From Acidobacteriota bacterium (GTDB lineage: Bacteria > Acidobacteriota > Terriglobia > Terriglobales > Acidobacteriaceae), in NCBI GenBank assembly GCA_021809235.1, contig JAKBAG010000008.1:1-26551 (forward strand): a DNA stretch of 26,551 nucleotides, in the 5' to 3' direction. Below the pieces are notes generated by a model. It saw nothing but the letters and a program-made list of their open reading frames with translations. It had not been told where the DNA came from and made no database searches. The position numbers and the translations under genes are program-made. Each line of letters begins with the position of its first letter. The stretch's first letter is position 1. This document shows positions 14,247 to 21,993 of this stretch, piece by piece.

Positions 14247-15176
14247 TCATGGCCTGGCGTCCAGTGGGCCAATTTGATAGACGCGTGCGGCATTGCCGCC
14301 CAGAATAGCCTCCTGCTCCGACTCCGAGCAGGAGGCTATCATTTCCTGCACCGCCTGGAACCACAGGTTGTAATCGGCGGCCACGGTACAGACCGGCCAG
14401 TCGGAGCCGAAGAGCAGCCGGGAGGGTCCGAAGGCCTCCAGCGCAATCTCCACGTACGGTCGGAGGTCGTCGATGGACCATCGGTGATAGTCAGCTTCTG
14501 TGACCATGCCGGAGAGCTTGCAAACAAGATGCGGCCTGCTGGCCAAAGCGCGAAGATGACGAGCCCATGGCTCCAGTTGCCCGGATGCGATGCGCGGCTT
14601 GGCCAGATGATCAAGAACAAAGATCTGGTTGGGATGTCGGTCGACCAGATGGATTGCCTGCTCCATCTGGTGCTCGACGATGAGCAGATCGTAGACAAGA
14701 TTGCGGCGGGAGGACGCGCAGGATTGCATCTGCTGCAAACCGTGATGGAAGCTGGCATCCTCGAAGAAGGACGGCGGTTCTGCCTGCAGTACGTGGCGCA
14801 GTCCGCAGAACGCGGGGTGTGCGGCATGGCGCTCCAGAAGCTGAGGAAAATCGGGCGAAGCTAGCGGCAACCAGCCAATGACACCGCAGATCCAGTCGTG
14901 CGCATCGGCCTGTGCCAGCAGCCACTCGGTCTCCAGCAGGGATTGGCGGGCCTGAACTGCGACAGTTGTATCCACACCGGTGGGGCGAAGCAGCGGAGCC
15001 AGATCGGCGGGCAGAAAATCTCTGCGGATGTGGGCCATTGCATCGTCGATCCAGTCAAACTCTTCGGGCGTGTATTGCCAGAAGTGCTGATGAGCATCAA
15101 TGCGCAGGCAGCGGGAGAACGCTGCGCAACTGTGTTCTGTGCGAGCGGCGAGCGGGCTGGGGTTGGTCTGTGTCAT
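14247..15176 (-). CDS. Amidohydrolase-2 family lactonase, L-fucono-/L-rhamnono-lactonase-like
   Basis: This 309-aa TIM-barrel hydrolase of the amidohydrolase-2 family shows H29 and H31 in RIDAHQHFW, the FVLDHLAKP segment with H190, CKLSG near 219-223 and the catalytic aspartate D259 in LLFGSDWPV. Proteins with this pattern open sugar lactones such as L-fucono-1,5-lactone or rhamnonolactone, which fits the SDR and FAH neighbours. The ATG at 15176 gives about 24 residues before the conserved core and has no good Shine-Dalgarno; a CTG or internal start nearer the RIDAHQ motif is possible. The gene is on the opposite strand to its presumed pathway partners. Near its 3' end lies a perfect 14-bp palindrome (14305-14339). 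2-pyrone-dicarboxylate hydrolase relatives are the alternative. Confidence 0.85.
   Translation of the reverse strand: MTQTNPSPLAARTEHSCAAFSRCLRIDAHQHFWQYTPEEFDWIDDAMAHIRRDFLPADLAPLLRPTGVDTTVAVQARQSLLETEWLLAQADAHDWICGVIGWLPLASPDFPQLLERHAAHPAFCGLRHVLQAEPPSFFEDASFHHGLQQMQSCASSRRNLVYDLLIVEHQMEQAIHLVDRHPNQIFVLDHLAKPRIASGQLEPWARHLRALASRPHLVCKLSGMVTEADYHRWSIDDLRPYVEIALEAFGPSRLLFGSDWPVCTVAADYNLWFQAVQEMIASCSESEQEAILGGNAARVYQIGPLDARP
14305..14339. repeat. Perfect 14-bp inverted repeat inside the lactonase gene
   Basis: ATAGCCTCCTGCTC, a 7-nt spacer and its exact complement lie in the last 100 bp of the lactonase CDS, coding for ASCSESEQEA and flanks. Neither strand shows a U-tract after it. It could pause or block transcription from the convergent FAH-gene operon. 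Confidence 0.85.
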
Positions 15177-15328
15177 GGTTATGAGTCTTGTGGCGCTGTC
15201 GGTAGGGGCCAAGACTTCCGGGGGCGTGGATTGAAACAGGCGAGGCCACCTTCCCGTATGATATTCTCGCCGGTCGGACGATACCATCCTGTTCCGCACC
15301 CACTCCCCGCTTTCGAGGATGAGCCGCC

Positions 15329-16486
15329 ATGCGATGTAGGCATTCTGTTGTCTTCCGCTTCCCTGCCCTGCTCGTGGTTGCCAGCCTGCTCCTATGCCTG
15401 ACGGCACAGGCGCGCTCCCGCTGGACACAGTCTGAAGCTGCAGCCTGGCAGGCCCACCAGCCGCCCATTCTGACAGGGGGAAACTTTCTGCCCTCCAATG
15501 CCATCAACCAGCTGGAAATGTGGCAGGCAGCCACCTTCGATCCGGGGACGATGGATCGAGAGATGGGCTACGCAGAAGGCGTGGGCATGAAAACAATGCG
15601 CGTCTTCCTGCATGATCTCCTATGGCAGCAGGATGCCGCAGGAATGAAGCAGCGCATGAACACCTTTCTGACCATTGCAGCCCGGCACCATATCCGGCCG
15701 GTCTTTGTGCTGTTTGACTCCTGCTGGGATCCGGACCCGAAGCTGGGACCGCAGCGGCCGCCGATTCCCGGCGTGCACAACTCCGGATGGGTGCAAAGTC
15801 CAGGCAGAACCGCACTGATGGATCCTGCTCAGCAGCCACGCCTGGAGGCTTATGTCAAGGGCGTTATCGGGGCGTTTGCGCAGGATGATCGGATACTGGC
15901 ATGGGATCTTTGGAACGAGCCGGACAACACAAACGGGCCGGAGTATCACTGGATGGAGCCAGCCGGAAAGGTAGCTCGCATCGAGCAACTGCTGCCGCAG
16001 GTATTTGCCTGGGCACGATCGGTCGATCCCAGCCAGCCGCTGACCAGCGGCGTGTGGCAGGGCGACTGGTCCAGCCTGGCAACGATGAGCCCGATGGCAC
16101 GCATCCAGATTAGTGAATCGGATATCCTGAGCTTCCACAACTACGGCTGGCCGGAGGAGTTCGAACAGCGCGTGGATGAGTTGGAGCAGTTTCACCGGCC
16201 CATCCTGTGCACGGAATTCATGGCACGCAGCGTGGGCAGCACCTTTGACACCATTCTGCCGATTGTATGGCGCAGGCATCTGGTGGGAGCAATCAACTGG
16301 GGGCTGGTCAACGGCAAGAGCCAGACCAACTATCCGTGGGACTCCTGGCAACGGCCCTATGTGCTCGAACAGCCGCCGGTCTGGTTCCACGATGTCTTCC
16401 ATCCGGACGGCACACCGTATCGCGCGCGCGAAGCAGCAATTCTACGCGACTATAACCATCGCAAACGAGAAGAGGGTAACCAGTGA
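15329..16486 (+). CDS. Secreted glycoside hydrolase, GH5/clan GH-A type
   Basis: This 385-aa protein has a Sec-type signal peptide (positive start, hydrophobic residues about 11-26, probable cleavage after AQA). The mature part looks like a clan GH-A barrel: AWDLWNEPDN with the acid/base E197, an SFHNYGW strand near 268-274 and CTEFMARS with the likely nucleophile E296, followed by GAINWGLVNGKSQT. Substrate cannot be told; cellulase-, mannanase- and xylosidase-like relatives share these motifs. ATG 15329 has GAGGAT about 10 nt upstream. The 152-bp divergent spacer to the lactonase gene (15177-15328) holds a TATGAT at 15258-15263 but its TTGAAA partner is 20 bp away, so the promoter is uncertain. 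The stop codon overlaps the next gene (GTGA). Confidence 0.85.
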   Translation: MRCRHSVVFRFPALLVVASLLLCLTAQARSRWTQSEAAAWQAHQPPILTGGNFLPSNAINQLEMWQAATFDPGTMDREMGYAEGVGMKTMRVFLHDLLWQQDAAGMKQRMNTFLTIAARHHIRPVFVLFDSCWDPDPKLGPQRPPIPGVHNSGWVQSPGRTALMDPAQQPRLEAYVKGVIGAFAQDDRILAWDLWNEPDNTNGPEYHWMEPAGKVARIEQLLPQVFAWARSVDPSQPLTSGVWQGDWSSLATMSPMARIQISESDILSFHNYGWPEEFEQRVDELEQFHRPILCTEFMARSVGSTFDTILPIVWRRHLVGAINWGLVNGKSQTNYPWDSWQRPYVLEQPPVWFHDVFHPDGTPYRAREAAILRDYNHRKREEGNQ

Positions 16487-17688
16487 AAGCGGTATACATT
16501 GCGGCGTATCACCAATCGCAATTTGGCAAACTGATGTCAATGACCCAAGCGGAGATGTTGGCAGCCGCGCTGCATGGGGTTTGCGGAGAAATCGGCATAG
16601 AGGCCAGCCAGTTGGATTCGGCCTCGATTGCCGCAGCCTGCAGTTTTTCACTGCATCAGCAGGGTTTGCTGTCCGGACTACTGGCCGGGGTGGCAGGCAT
16701 GGAAGCGAAACCAATTGAGTGTGTAGAGAATGCCTGCGCCTCCGGCGGACAGGCAATTCTGAATGGAATCCTGCGGCTGCAGGCAGGCGCAGGAGAGACG
16801 GCACTGGCCGTTGGCATCGAGAAGATGCGTGATGCCAATGGCAAGGCCGACGGCAAGCGTATCGGTGAGGCTCTGGGCTACTTCTCTGACCCGAACGAAC
16901 GTCCGGGAAAGGTCTTCGTCTTTCCCCATATCTTTGCCGAGATCATGCAGCAGTACATGCAGCACTGGGGTGTGGATGAGCGGCAACTTGCCGCGGTAGC
17001 CGTGACCGAATATGGCAACGCGCAGCACAATCCGTATGCACAGATGCGGGGGGTATCTCTGACGCTGGAGCAGGCCGCAACCATTGCTGGAGCGAATCGT
17101 TACCTGGTGGAAGGCCTGCCGCTGAAGACCTATGACTGCTCGCAGATTACCGATGGATACGCGGCACTGATTCTGGCCACCGAAGCCGGGTTGGAGCGGC
17201 TGGGGCTGCGCCGCCAGGACTGCGTGCAGATTGCCGGATGGGGCAGCGCCGTGGACCCGTTGCAACATGCGCAGCGCAATGTGCTGAAGCCGGCAGCCGC
17301 CTATCGCGCCACGCAACAGGCATATGCCATGGCGGGCGTAACGGCGCAGCAAATCCAGACCGCAGAAGTCCATGACTGCTTTACGGTGATGGGCGCCCTG
17401 TCAGCGGAGATTCTGGGACTGGCAGAGCCGGGCCGCGGCGCTGCTTTCTGGGCTGATGGGCAGGCTGCTGTGGGCGGAAGCTGCGCGTTGAATACATCCG
17501 GAGGACTGATCGCCAAGGGACATCCGGTGGGGGCTACAGGGATTGCCATGGTGGGCTGGGCAAGTTGGCAATTGCTGGGCAGGGTTCCGGCTGCACTTCA
17601 GGTGCAGAGAGCTCGCCACGCCGCCACGTTCAATATCGGCGGACCGGTCTGCGCATCCGTCAGCACCGTGCTGCGGGCTCCGGAATAG
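16483..17688 (+). CDS. Thiolase-family protein (SCP-x / acetyl-CoA acyltransferase-like)
   Basis: This 401-aa thiolase-fold protein has the acyl-binding cysteine C85 in ENACASGG, a histidine in EVHDCFTVMG (about 294) and the terminal GHPVGATG motif, in the order expected for SCP-x-type thiolases, which act on acyl-CoA substrates. The short catalytic loop and QITDGYAALIL segment also fit that subgroup. Biosynthetic and degradative roles cannot be separated. It starts with a GTG that overlaps the upstream glycosidase stop by 4 bp, implying translational coupling, and the next glycosidase starts 18 bp after its end. A cytoplasmic CoA enzyme between two exported glycosidases is unexpected; it may act on a product of the degraded glycoconjugate or be a chance operon member. 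Confidence 0.88.
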   Translation: MKAVYIAAYHQSQFGKLMSMTQAEMLAAALHGVCGEIGIEASQLDSASIAAACSFSLHQQGLLSGLLAGVAGMEAKPIECVENACASGGQAILNGILRLQAGAGETALAVGIEKMRDANGKADGKRIGEALGYFSDPNERPGKVFVFPHIFAEIMQQYMQHWGVDERQLAAVAVTEYGNAQHNPYAQMRGVSLTLEQAATIAGANRYLVEGLPLKTYDCSQITDGYAALILATEAGLERLGLRRQDCVQIAGWGSAVDPLQHAQRNVLKPAAAYRATQQAYAMAGVTAQQIQTAEVHDCFTVMGALSAEILGLAEPGRGAAFWADGQAAVGGSCALNTSGGLIAKGHPVGATGIAMVGWASWQLLGRVPAALQVQRARHAATFNIGGPVCASVSTVLRAPE

Positions 17689-17706
17689 GGTACGGGTGAG
17701 GTTGGC

Positions 17707-19035
17707 ATGGGGCAGACGCGACGCGAGTTTCTCCATCTGGCTGCTGCTGCCTGCGTGAACACCGCAACCGGCGGCCTTGCTTCTGTCCCAGGCAGACAAG
17801 TCCCGCTGCGCTTCGGCGTAAATTACACGCCGCGTCGGCTCTGGTGGTATTGCTGGCAGGATTGGAACCAGCAGGCCATCCTCGAGGATATGGAAGGCAT
17901 CGCATCGCTGGGCGTTGACCACATTCGCGCCCAGTGCCTATGGCCTGTTTTTCAGCCGGGAATCAATGTTGTGAACCAGAAAGCGGTGGATGCACTGGCA
18001 TTGTTGCTGGACGCTGCCGACCGCAGCGGCCTGGACGTGGAAGTGACTGTGCTGAACGGATGGATGAGCGGGCTTTCGTTCTTGCCTGCCTGGTGTGCTC
18101 CACTGGCCTCGCGGCAGGGGACGACGGCAGGCAATCTATTCCTTGCGCCGGAGGTAGTGGAAGCCGAACGACTGCTTTTCCAGAGGCTGGCCACTGCGAT
18201 TGGCACGCATCGGCGCTTTCTCGGCTTTGATATTGGCAACGAACTGGGCGTCCTGATGACCGGACCGAATGCCGTGACCACCCCACAGGCCAACCGCTGG
18301 GCTACCCAAATGCTTGCCTGGTGCCAGCAGGTTGCTCCCGGGCGGATGCATGTGAATGGTGCCGATCATAGTCACTGGTTTGCCGACTTCGGGTTTTCTC
18401 GCAGCGTGCTGGCCAACACCGGCTCGGCCACAGCAATCCACTCGTATATATATTTTGATGGAGTGCTTCCGCAGTATCGGTATGACTCCAGCGAGGCCCG
18501 GCATCTGGCGACCTATGAGGTGGAGCTGGCAACGGCCTATCAGCAGGACCCCTTCCGACCTGTCTGGGTGGAAGAGATTGGCGTAGGCGATGTGGAGATG
18601 CCGCAGGAGGCAAAGCCGGAGTTTATGCAGCAGACCGTGGAGCTGCTGGCCAGGAAAAACAACCTGTGGGGTATTACCTGGTGGTGCTCGCATGATCTGG
18701 ATCGGGCCATTGGCGGATTTGGCAGCTACGAGTACACGCTGGGGCTGCTGGACACGCAAAACCGGCCCAAACCGCTGGGCCGGCGCTACGCTGCACTGAT
18801 TGCCGCGCTGCGCAACCATTCCGGAGAGAATCCCTCCGGGCGGACTGCACTGGTCATCCCCGAGTACGGACTTTCGCAGCGCACCTGGCCGCCGGATTGG
18901 CGCTTTGCCCATGAGTGGATGCAGTGGATGCGGGTCGGCAATAATCCTGCAATTGTGCTGGAACGGCGCGCTCGGGACGAACACTATCTGAGCCAACGCG
19001 GAATCACAGAGCTGATTCCGCTATCAGCGGGATGA
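17707..19035 (+). CDS. Tat-exported glycoside hydrolase, GH5/clan GH-A type
   Basis: This 442-aa protein begins with a Tat signal (TRREFLHLAAAA), so it is probably exported folded. The catalytic barrel shows FGVNYTPRRLWWYCWQDW at 36-53, GFDIGNELG with acid/base E179, HSYIYFDG near 245-252 and VWVEEIG with nucleophile E289 or E290, then WWCSHDLD near the C-terminal edge. This is a second, unrelated-looking GH-A enzyme in the same operon; mannanase- or beta-glycosidase-like activity is possible but not assignable. The first conserved tryptophan cluster suggests stacking of a sugar ring. ATG 17707 follows GAGGT by 5 nt. It is the last gene of the plus-strand operon and ends 10 bp from nuoN, with no terminator visible between the convergent genes. 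Confidence 0.85.
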   Translation: MGQTRREFLHLAAAACVNTATGGLASVPGRQVPLRFGVNYTPRRLWWYCWQDWNQQAILEDMEGIASLGVDHIRAQCLWPVFQPGINVVNQKAVDALALLLDAADRSGLDVEVTVLNGWMSGLSFLPAWCAPLASRQGTTAGNLFLAPEVVEAERLLFQRLATAIGTHRRFLGFDIGNELGVLMTGPNAVTTPQANRWATQMLAWCQQVAPGRMHVNGADHSHWFADFGFSRSVLANTGSATAIHSYIYFDGVLPQYRYDSSEARHLATYEVELATAYQQDPFRPVWVEEIGVGDVEMPQEAKPEFMQQTVELLARKNNLWGITWWCSHDLDRAIGGFGSYEYTLGLLDTQNRPKPLGRRYAALIAALRNHSGENPSGRTALVIPEYGLSQRTWPPDWRFAHEWMQWMRVGNNPAIVLERRARDEHYLSQRGITELIPLSAG

Positions 19036-19045
19036 GGGTCCGGAG

Positions 19046-20488
19046 CTAAAGCATCGTAAAGAATCCGGAGATCAGACCCGGGAATAGACCCAGCAGAAGC
19101 ACGGCCGCTGCCAACAGTACCAGCAGAAATGACTCCAGTCCAGTCACATCGATTGGACTGGCATCTTCCGAGGCTGTGACATAGGCGCGCTTGAGTACCT
19201 GCAGGTAGTAGTAGAGCGAAACGGCGCTGCCTGCGATGGCCAGCACCACCATGCCCAATCCCCAGACGGAGGTGGCCGGCGCCTGCAGAACCGCGGCGAA
19301 GAGCTGGAACTTGACCCAGAAGCCGACCAGCGGCGGAATGCCTGCTAGCGAAAGCAGAAAGACGAGCAGCGCAGCGGCAACCATTGGACTGCGGGCGCTG
19401 AGCCCGGCAAAGGCATCCAGGCGGTCGCTGCCGGTGCTGCGCTCGACCAGCGCCACCACAGCAAAAGCTCCCACTGTGGTAAGGGCATAAGTAAGGGCAT
19501 AGACCAGAACGGCCTGATTGCTGGCATCCGTGTGCGCAGCAATGCCCAGCAGCATGTAGCCCGCATGGGCAATGGCCGAGCAGGCCAGGATGCGCCGTAC
19601 GCTGGTCTGCACCAAAGCGGAAAGGTTGCCAAGGAGAATGGACGCGGCGGCCATGCAGAGCAGCGCCAGAGTCCATCCAAAGGCGGGAACCAGTGCAGCG
19701 GTTACGGCGATAAGAACGGCAAAGCTGGCCACTTTTGAACCAGAGGCAATCAGTGCCGCCACCGGAGCAGGAGCGCCAGCATAGGTATCCGGTGCCCATA
19801 GGTGGAAGGGTGCAGCGGCGACCTTGAAACCCAATCCCACAGCCACCAGAACGAAGGCTACCAGTTCGATGGGCGACAGAGGCATATGGCTCAGTCGGGC
19901 GGCAATCGCGGGCAGGTAGGTCGTGCCGGTCAGGCCGTAGAGATAACTGAAGCCAAAGAGCATGAATGCTGCCGAGATCCCGCCGAACAGGTAGTACTTC
20001 AGGGCAGACTCTGCCGATGCAGCCCGCGCCTTGGCAAAAGCAGTTAGCACGTAGAGTGAGAGGCTAAGCAGTTCGAGAGAGACGAAGATCAGCAGTAGAT
20101 CGCGCGCGGCAGCCACGAGCAGCATGCCTGTAGTTGCCAGCAGAACCAGCGCCACATACTCGCCGGGGTTGCGGCTGAATCGCTCGCGGATGCCCAGCAG
20201 CAGGACCAGGGCTGTAAGCCCCAGAATGCCCGCCTGCAGCGCGGCAACGGTCGCGTTGGAGACCAGAGCGCCGCCCATGGCCGAGATGGTCGCATGGTTA
20301 AGGAACAGCCAGAGAAGCGACAGCAGCGAACCAATGGCACCCAGCAGGCTGGCCGTACGCATGCGGAGCGACTGGCTGGAGCGTTGCAGCCAGGCCAGAT
20401 CGACCAGGAGCACGAGCAATGAGACCACTTCGAGAATGGTCTCCGGAGTGAGGATGCGGAAGATGTCACCATAGCTGACTGGGTTCAT
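19046..20488 (-). CDS. nuoN: NADH-quinone oxidoreductase subunit N
   Basis: This 480-aa antiporter-like membrane subunit of complex I has about 14 hydrophobic helices. Channel residues are present: E139 (VSLELLSLSLYVL), K222 in GLGFKVAAAPFHLWAPD and K252 in ASGSKVASF. The motif APDTYAGAPAPV is diagnostic of NuoN. ATG 20488 has GGAGG 7 nt upstream and overlaps the nuoM1 stop by 4 bp (ATGA). It is the last gene of the operon in this window. Confidence 0.97.
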   Translation of the reverse strand: MNPVSYGDIFRILTPETILEVVSLLVLLVDLAWLQRSSQSLRMRTASLLGAIGSLLSLLWLFLNHATISAMGGALVSNATVAALQAGILGLTALVLLLGIRERFSRNPGEYVALVLLATTGMLLVAAARDLLLIFVSLELLSLSLYVLTAFAKARAASAESALKYYLFGGISAAFMLFGFSYLYGLTGTTYLPAIAARLSHMPLSPIELVAFVLVAVGLGFKVAAAPFHLWAPDTYAGAPAPVAALIASGSKVASFAVLIAVTAALVPAFGWTLALLCMAAASILLGNLSALVQTSVRRILACSAIAHAGYMLLGIAAHTDASNQAVLVYALTYALTTVGAFAVVALVERSTGSDRLDAFAGLSARSPMVAAALLVFLLSLAGIPPLVGFWVKFQLFAAVLQAPATSVWGLGMVVLAIAGSAVSLYYYLQVLKRAYVTASEDASPIDVTGLESFLLVLLAAAVLLLGLFPGLISGFFTML

Positions 20489-21993
20489 ATCCGGCCTCCG
20501 GAAAGCAGTGCATGCGGCAGCGCCAGAACTGCCGGAGTGATCTGATCGAGCAGTATCCGTGGTGCCAGGCCAACGACAAGGCTGGCAGCCAGCAGCAGGA
20601 GCACGCCCGTCTTCTCCGCCCAGGTGATCGGTGCAAAGGGCTCAGGCGAATGAACGGTCTGTCCGGTGGCGGGGGCATCACTGAAGAAGGCCGTCTGCAT
20701 GGCGCGCCACGTGTATGCAACACCAACCACGATGCCGACGCCGGCCAGAATGGTGAAGACGGGGAAGGCTGTCCAGGCACCGATGAGCACCTGCAGTTCG
20801 GCGATGAATCCACTAAAGCCTGGCAGCCCCATAGAAGCCATACCGACCAGCACAAAGAGCCAGGCCGCAAAGGGCAGCGTGCGGCTCAGATGCATCCGGC
20901 TGAGGGACTGTAGATCGCGGGTATGCGTGCGCTCATAGACGATGCGGCCAACCGTGGCAAAAAGAAGTCCGGCCAGAATGCCGTGCGAGAACATCTGCAG
21001 AACGGCGCCGTCAAGGCCAATCTGGCTGAGTGTCATGAGCCCCAATAGAACCAGACCCATGTGGCTGACGCTCGAATAGCCGATGACAAATTTGAAGTCA
21101 TTCTGGATGAGTGCAACCACCGCGCCGTAGACGATCCCAATCACGGCCAGCAGTGCGAACAGAGTTCGCCACGAGCCAACGCCGAGGAAGCTCCATCCCC
21201 AGGGGTCCATCCCGTGGGGAAACAGCGTCATGGCCACGCGCAGGCAGCCGTATGCACCAAGCTTCATGACCACTCCGGCCAGCAGCATGGAAGCGGCAGT
21301 GGGTGCGGCCACATGGCCGGTGGGGGCCCATGTGTGCAGCGGCCACATACCAGCCAGGATGGCGAAGCCCAGAAAGACCAGCGGGAAGGCCCACATCTGG
21401 AAGGAGATCGGGAAGGGATACTGCTGCAGCGCGGACAGGTTGAGGGTGTGGCCACCGGAGACCGCATAGGCGGCCAGCAGCCCGACCAGCACCATCGCCG
21501 AGCCGAGGAAAGAGTAAAGTGCCAGCTTCATGGCGCCGTATTCACGTCGCGTGGAACCCCAGATAGCGATCAGGAAGTACTTGGGGACGATGGCAATCTC
21601 ATAGAAGACGAAGAACAGGAAGAGGTCGGCGGAGAGAAAGACGCCATATACGCCGCCTATCAATGCCAGATAAAAGGCAAAGAACTCCCCTGCCCTGCGC
21701 TCGATATTCCAGGAGAACAGGACGCCGGAGACCGAGGCCAAACCGGTGAGCAGCACCAGAACCCGGCTGATGCCGTCTGCGGCTAGCGTGTAGCGAATGC
21801 CCATGGCCGGGATCCAGTCGCAGTCAGCGATGGCGGTGAGGCCGGTCTGCGTGGCAAAGGCCCAGACCGCCAGCAGAAAGCCGGCGACAGCAGTGACCAG
21901 AGCAAGCATACGCGCCAGCTGGGGTTGCTTTCGGGCGAAGAGTGCAATCAGCAAGGCTCCGCCGAAGGAGAGATAGATCGTCCACGCAAGCAT
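20485..21993 (-). CDS. nuoM: NADH-quinone oxidoreductase subunit M, first copy (lysine-less variant)
   Basis: This 502-aa antiporter-like subunit is one of two adjacent NuoM proteins. E132 (FYEIAIVPKYFLI) and K244 (GVVMKLGAYG) and E399 (GFSGFIAELQVL) match conserved channel positions, but at the position of the central lysine (FAVKMP...PLHGW in E. coli) it reads FAILAGMWPLHTWAPTGH, with L213 in place of Lys. The rest of the helix-breaking motif (PLHTW, HVAAPTA) is intact, so the protein is not decaying. ATG 21993 has GGAGA about 5-9 nt upstream and overlaps the upstream stop codon by one base. Whether it still pumps protons is unclear. Confidence 0.93.
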   Translation of the reverse strand: MLAWTIYLSFGGALLIALFARKQPQLARMLALVTAVAGFLLAVWAFATQTGLTAIADCDWIPAMGIRYTLAADGISRVLVLLTGLASVSGVLFSWNIERRAGEFFAFYLALIGGVYGVFLSADLFLFFVFYEIAIVPKYFLIAIWGSTRREYGAMKLALYSFLGSAMVLVGLLAAYAVSGGHTLNLSALQQYPFPISFQMWAFPLVFLGFAILAGMWPLHTWAPTGHVAAPTAASMLLAGVVMKLGAYGCLRVAMTLFPHGMDPWGWSFLGVGSWRTLFALLAVIGIVYGAVVALIQNDFKFVIGYSSVSHMGLVLLGLMTLSQIGLDGAVLQMFSHGILAGLLFATVGRIVYERTHTRDLQSLSRMHLSRTLPFAAWLFVLVGMASMGLPGFSGFIAELQVLIGAWTAFPVFTILAGVGIVVGVAYTWRAMQTAFFSDAPATGQTVHSPEPFAPITWAEKTGVLLLLAASLVVGLAPRILLDQITPAVLALPHALLSGGRI

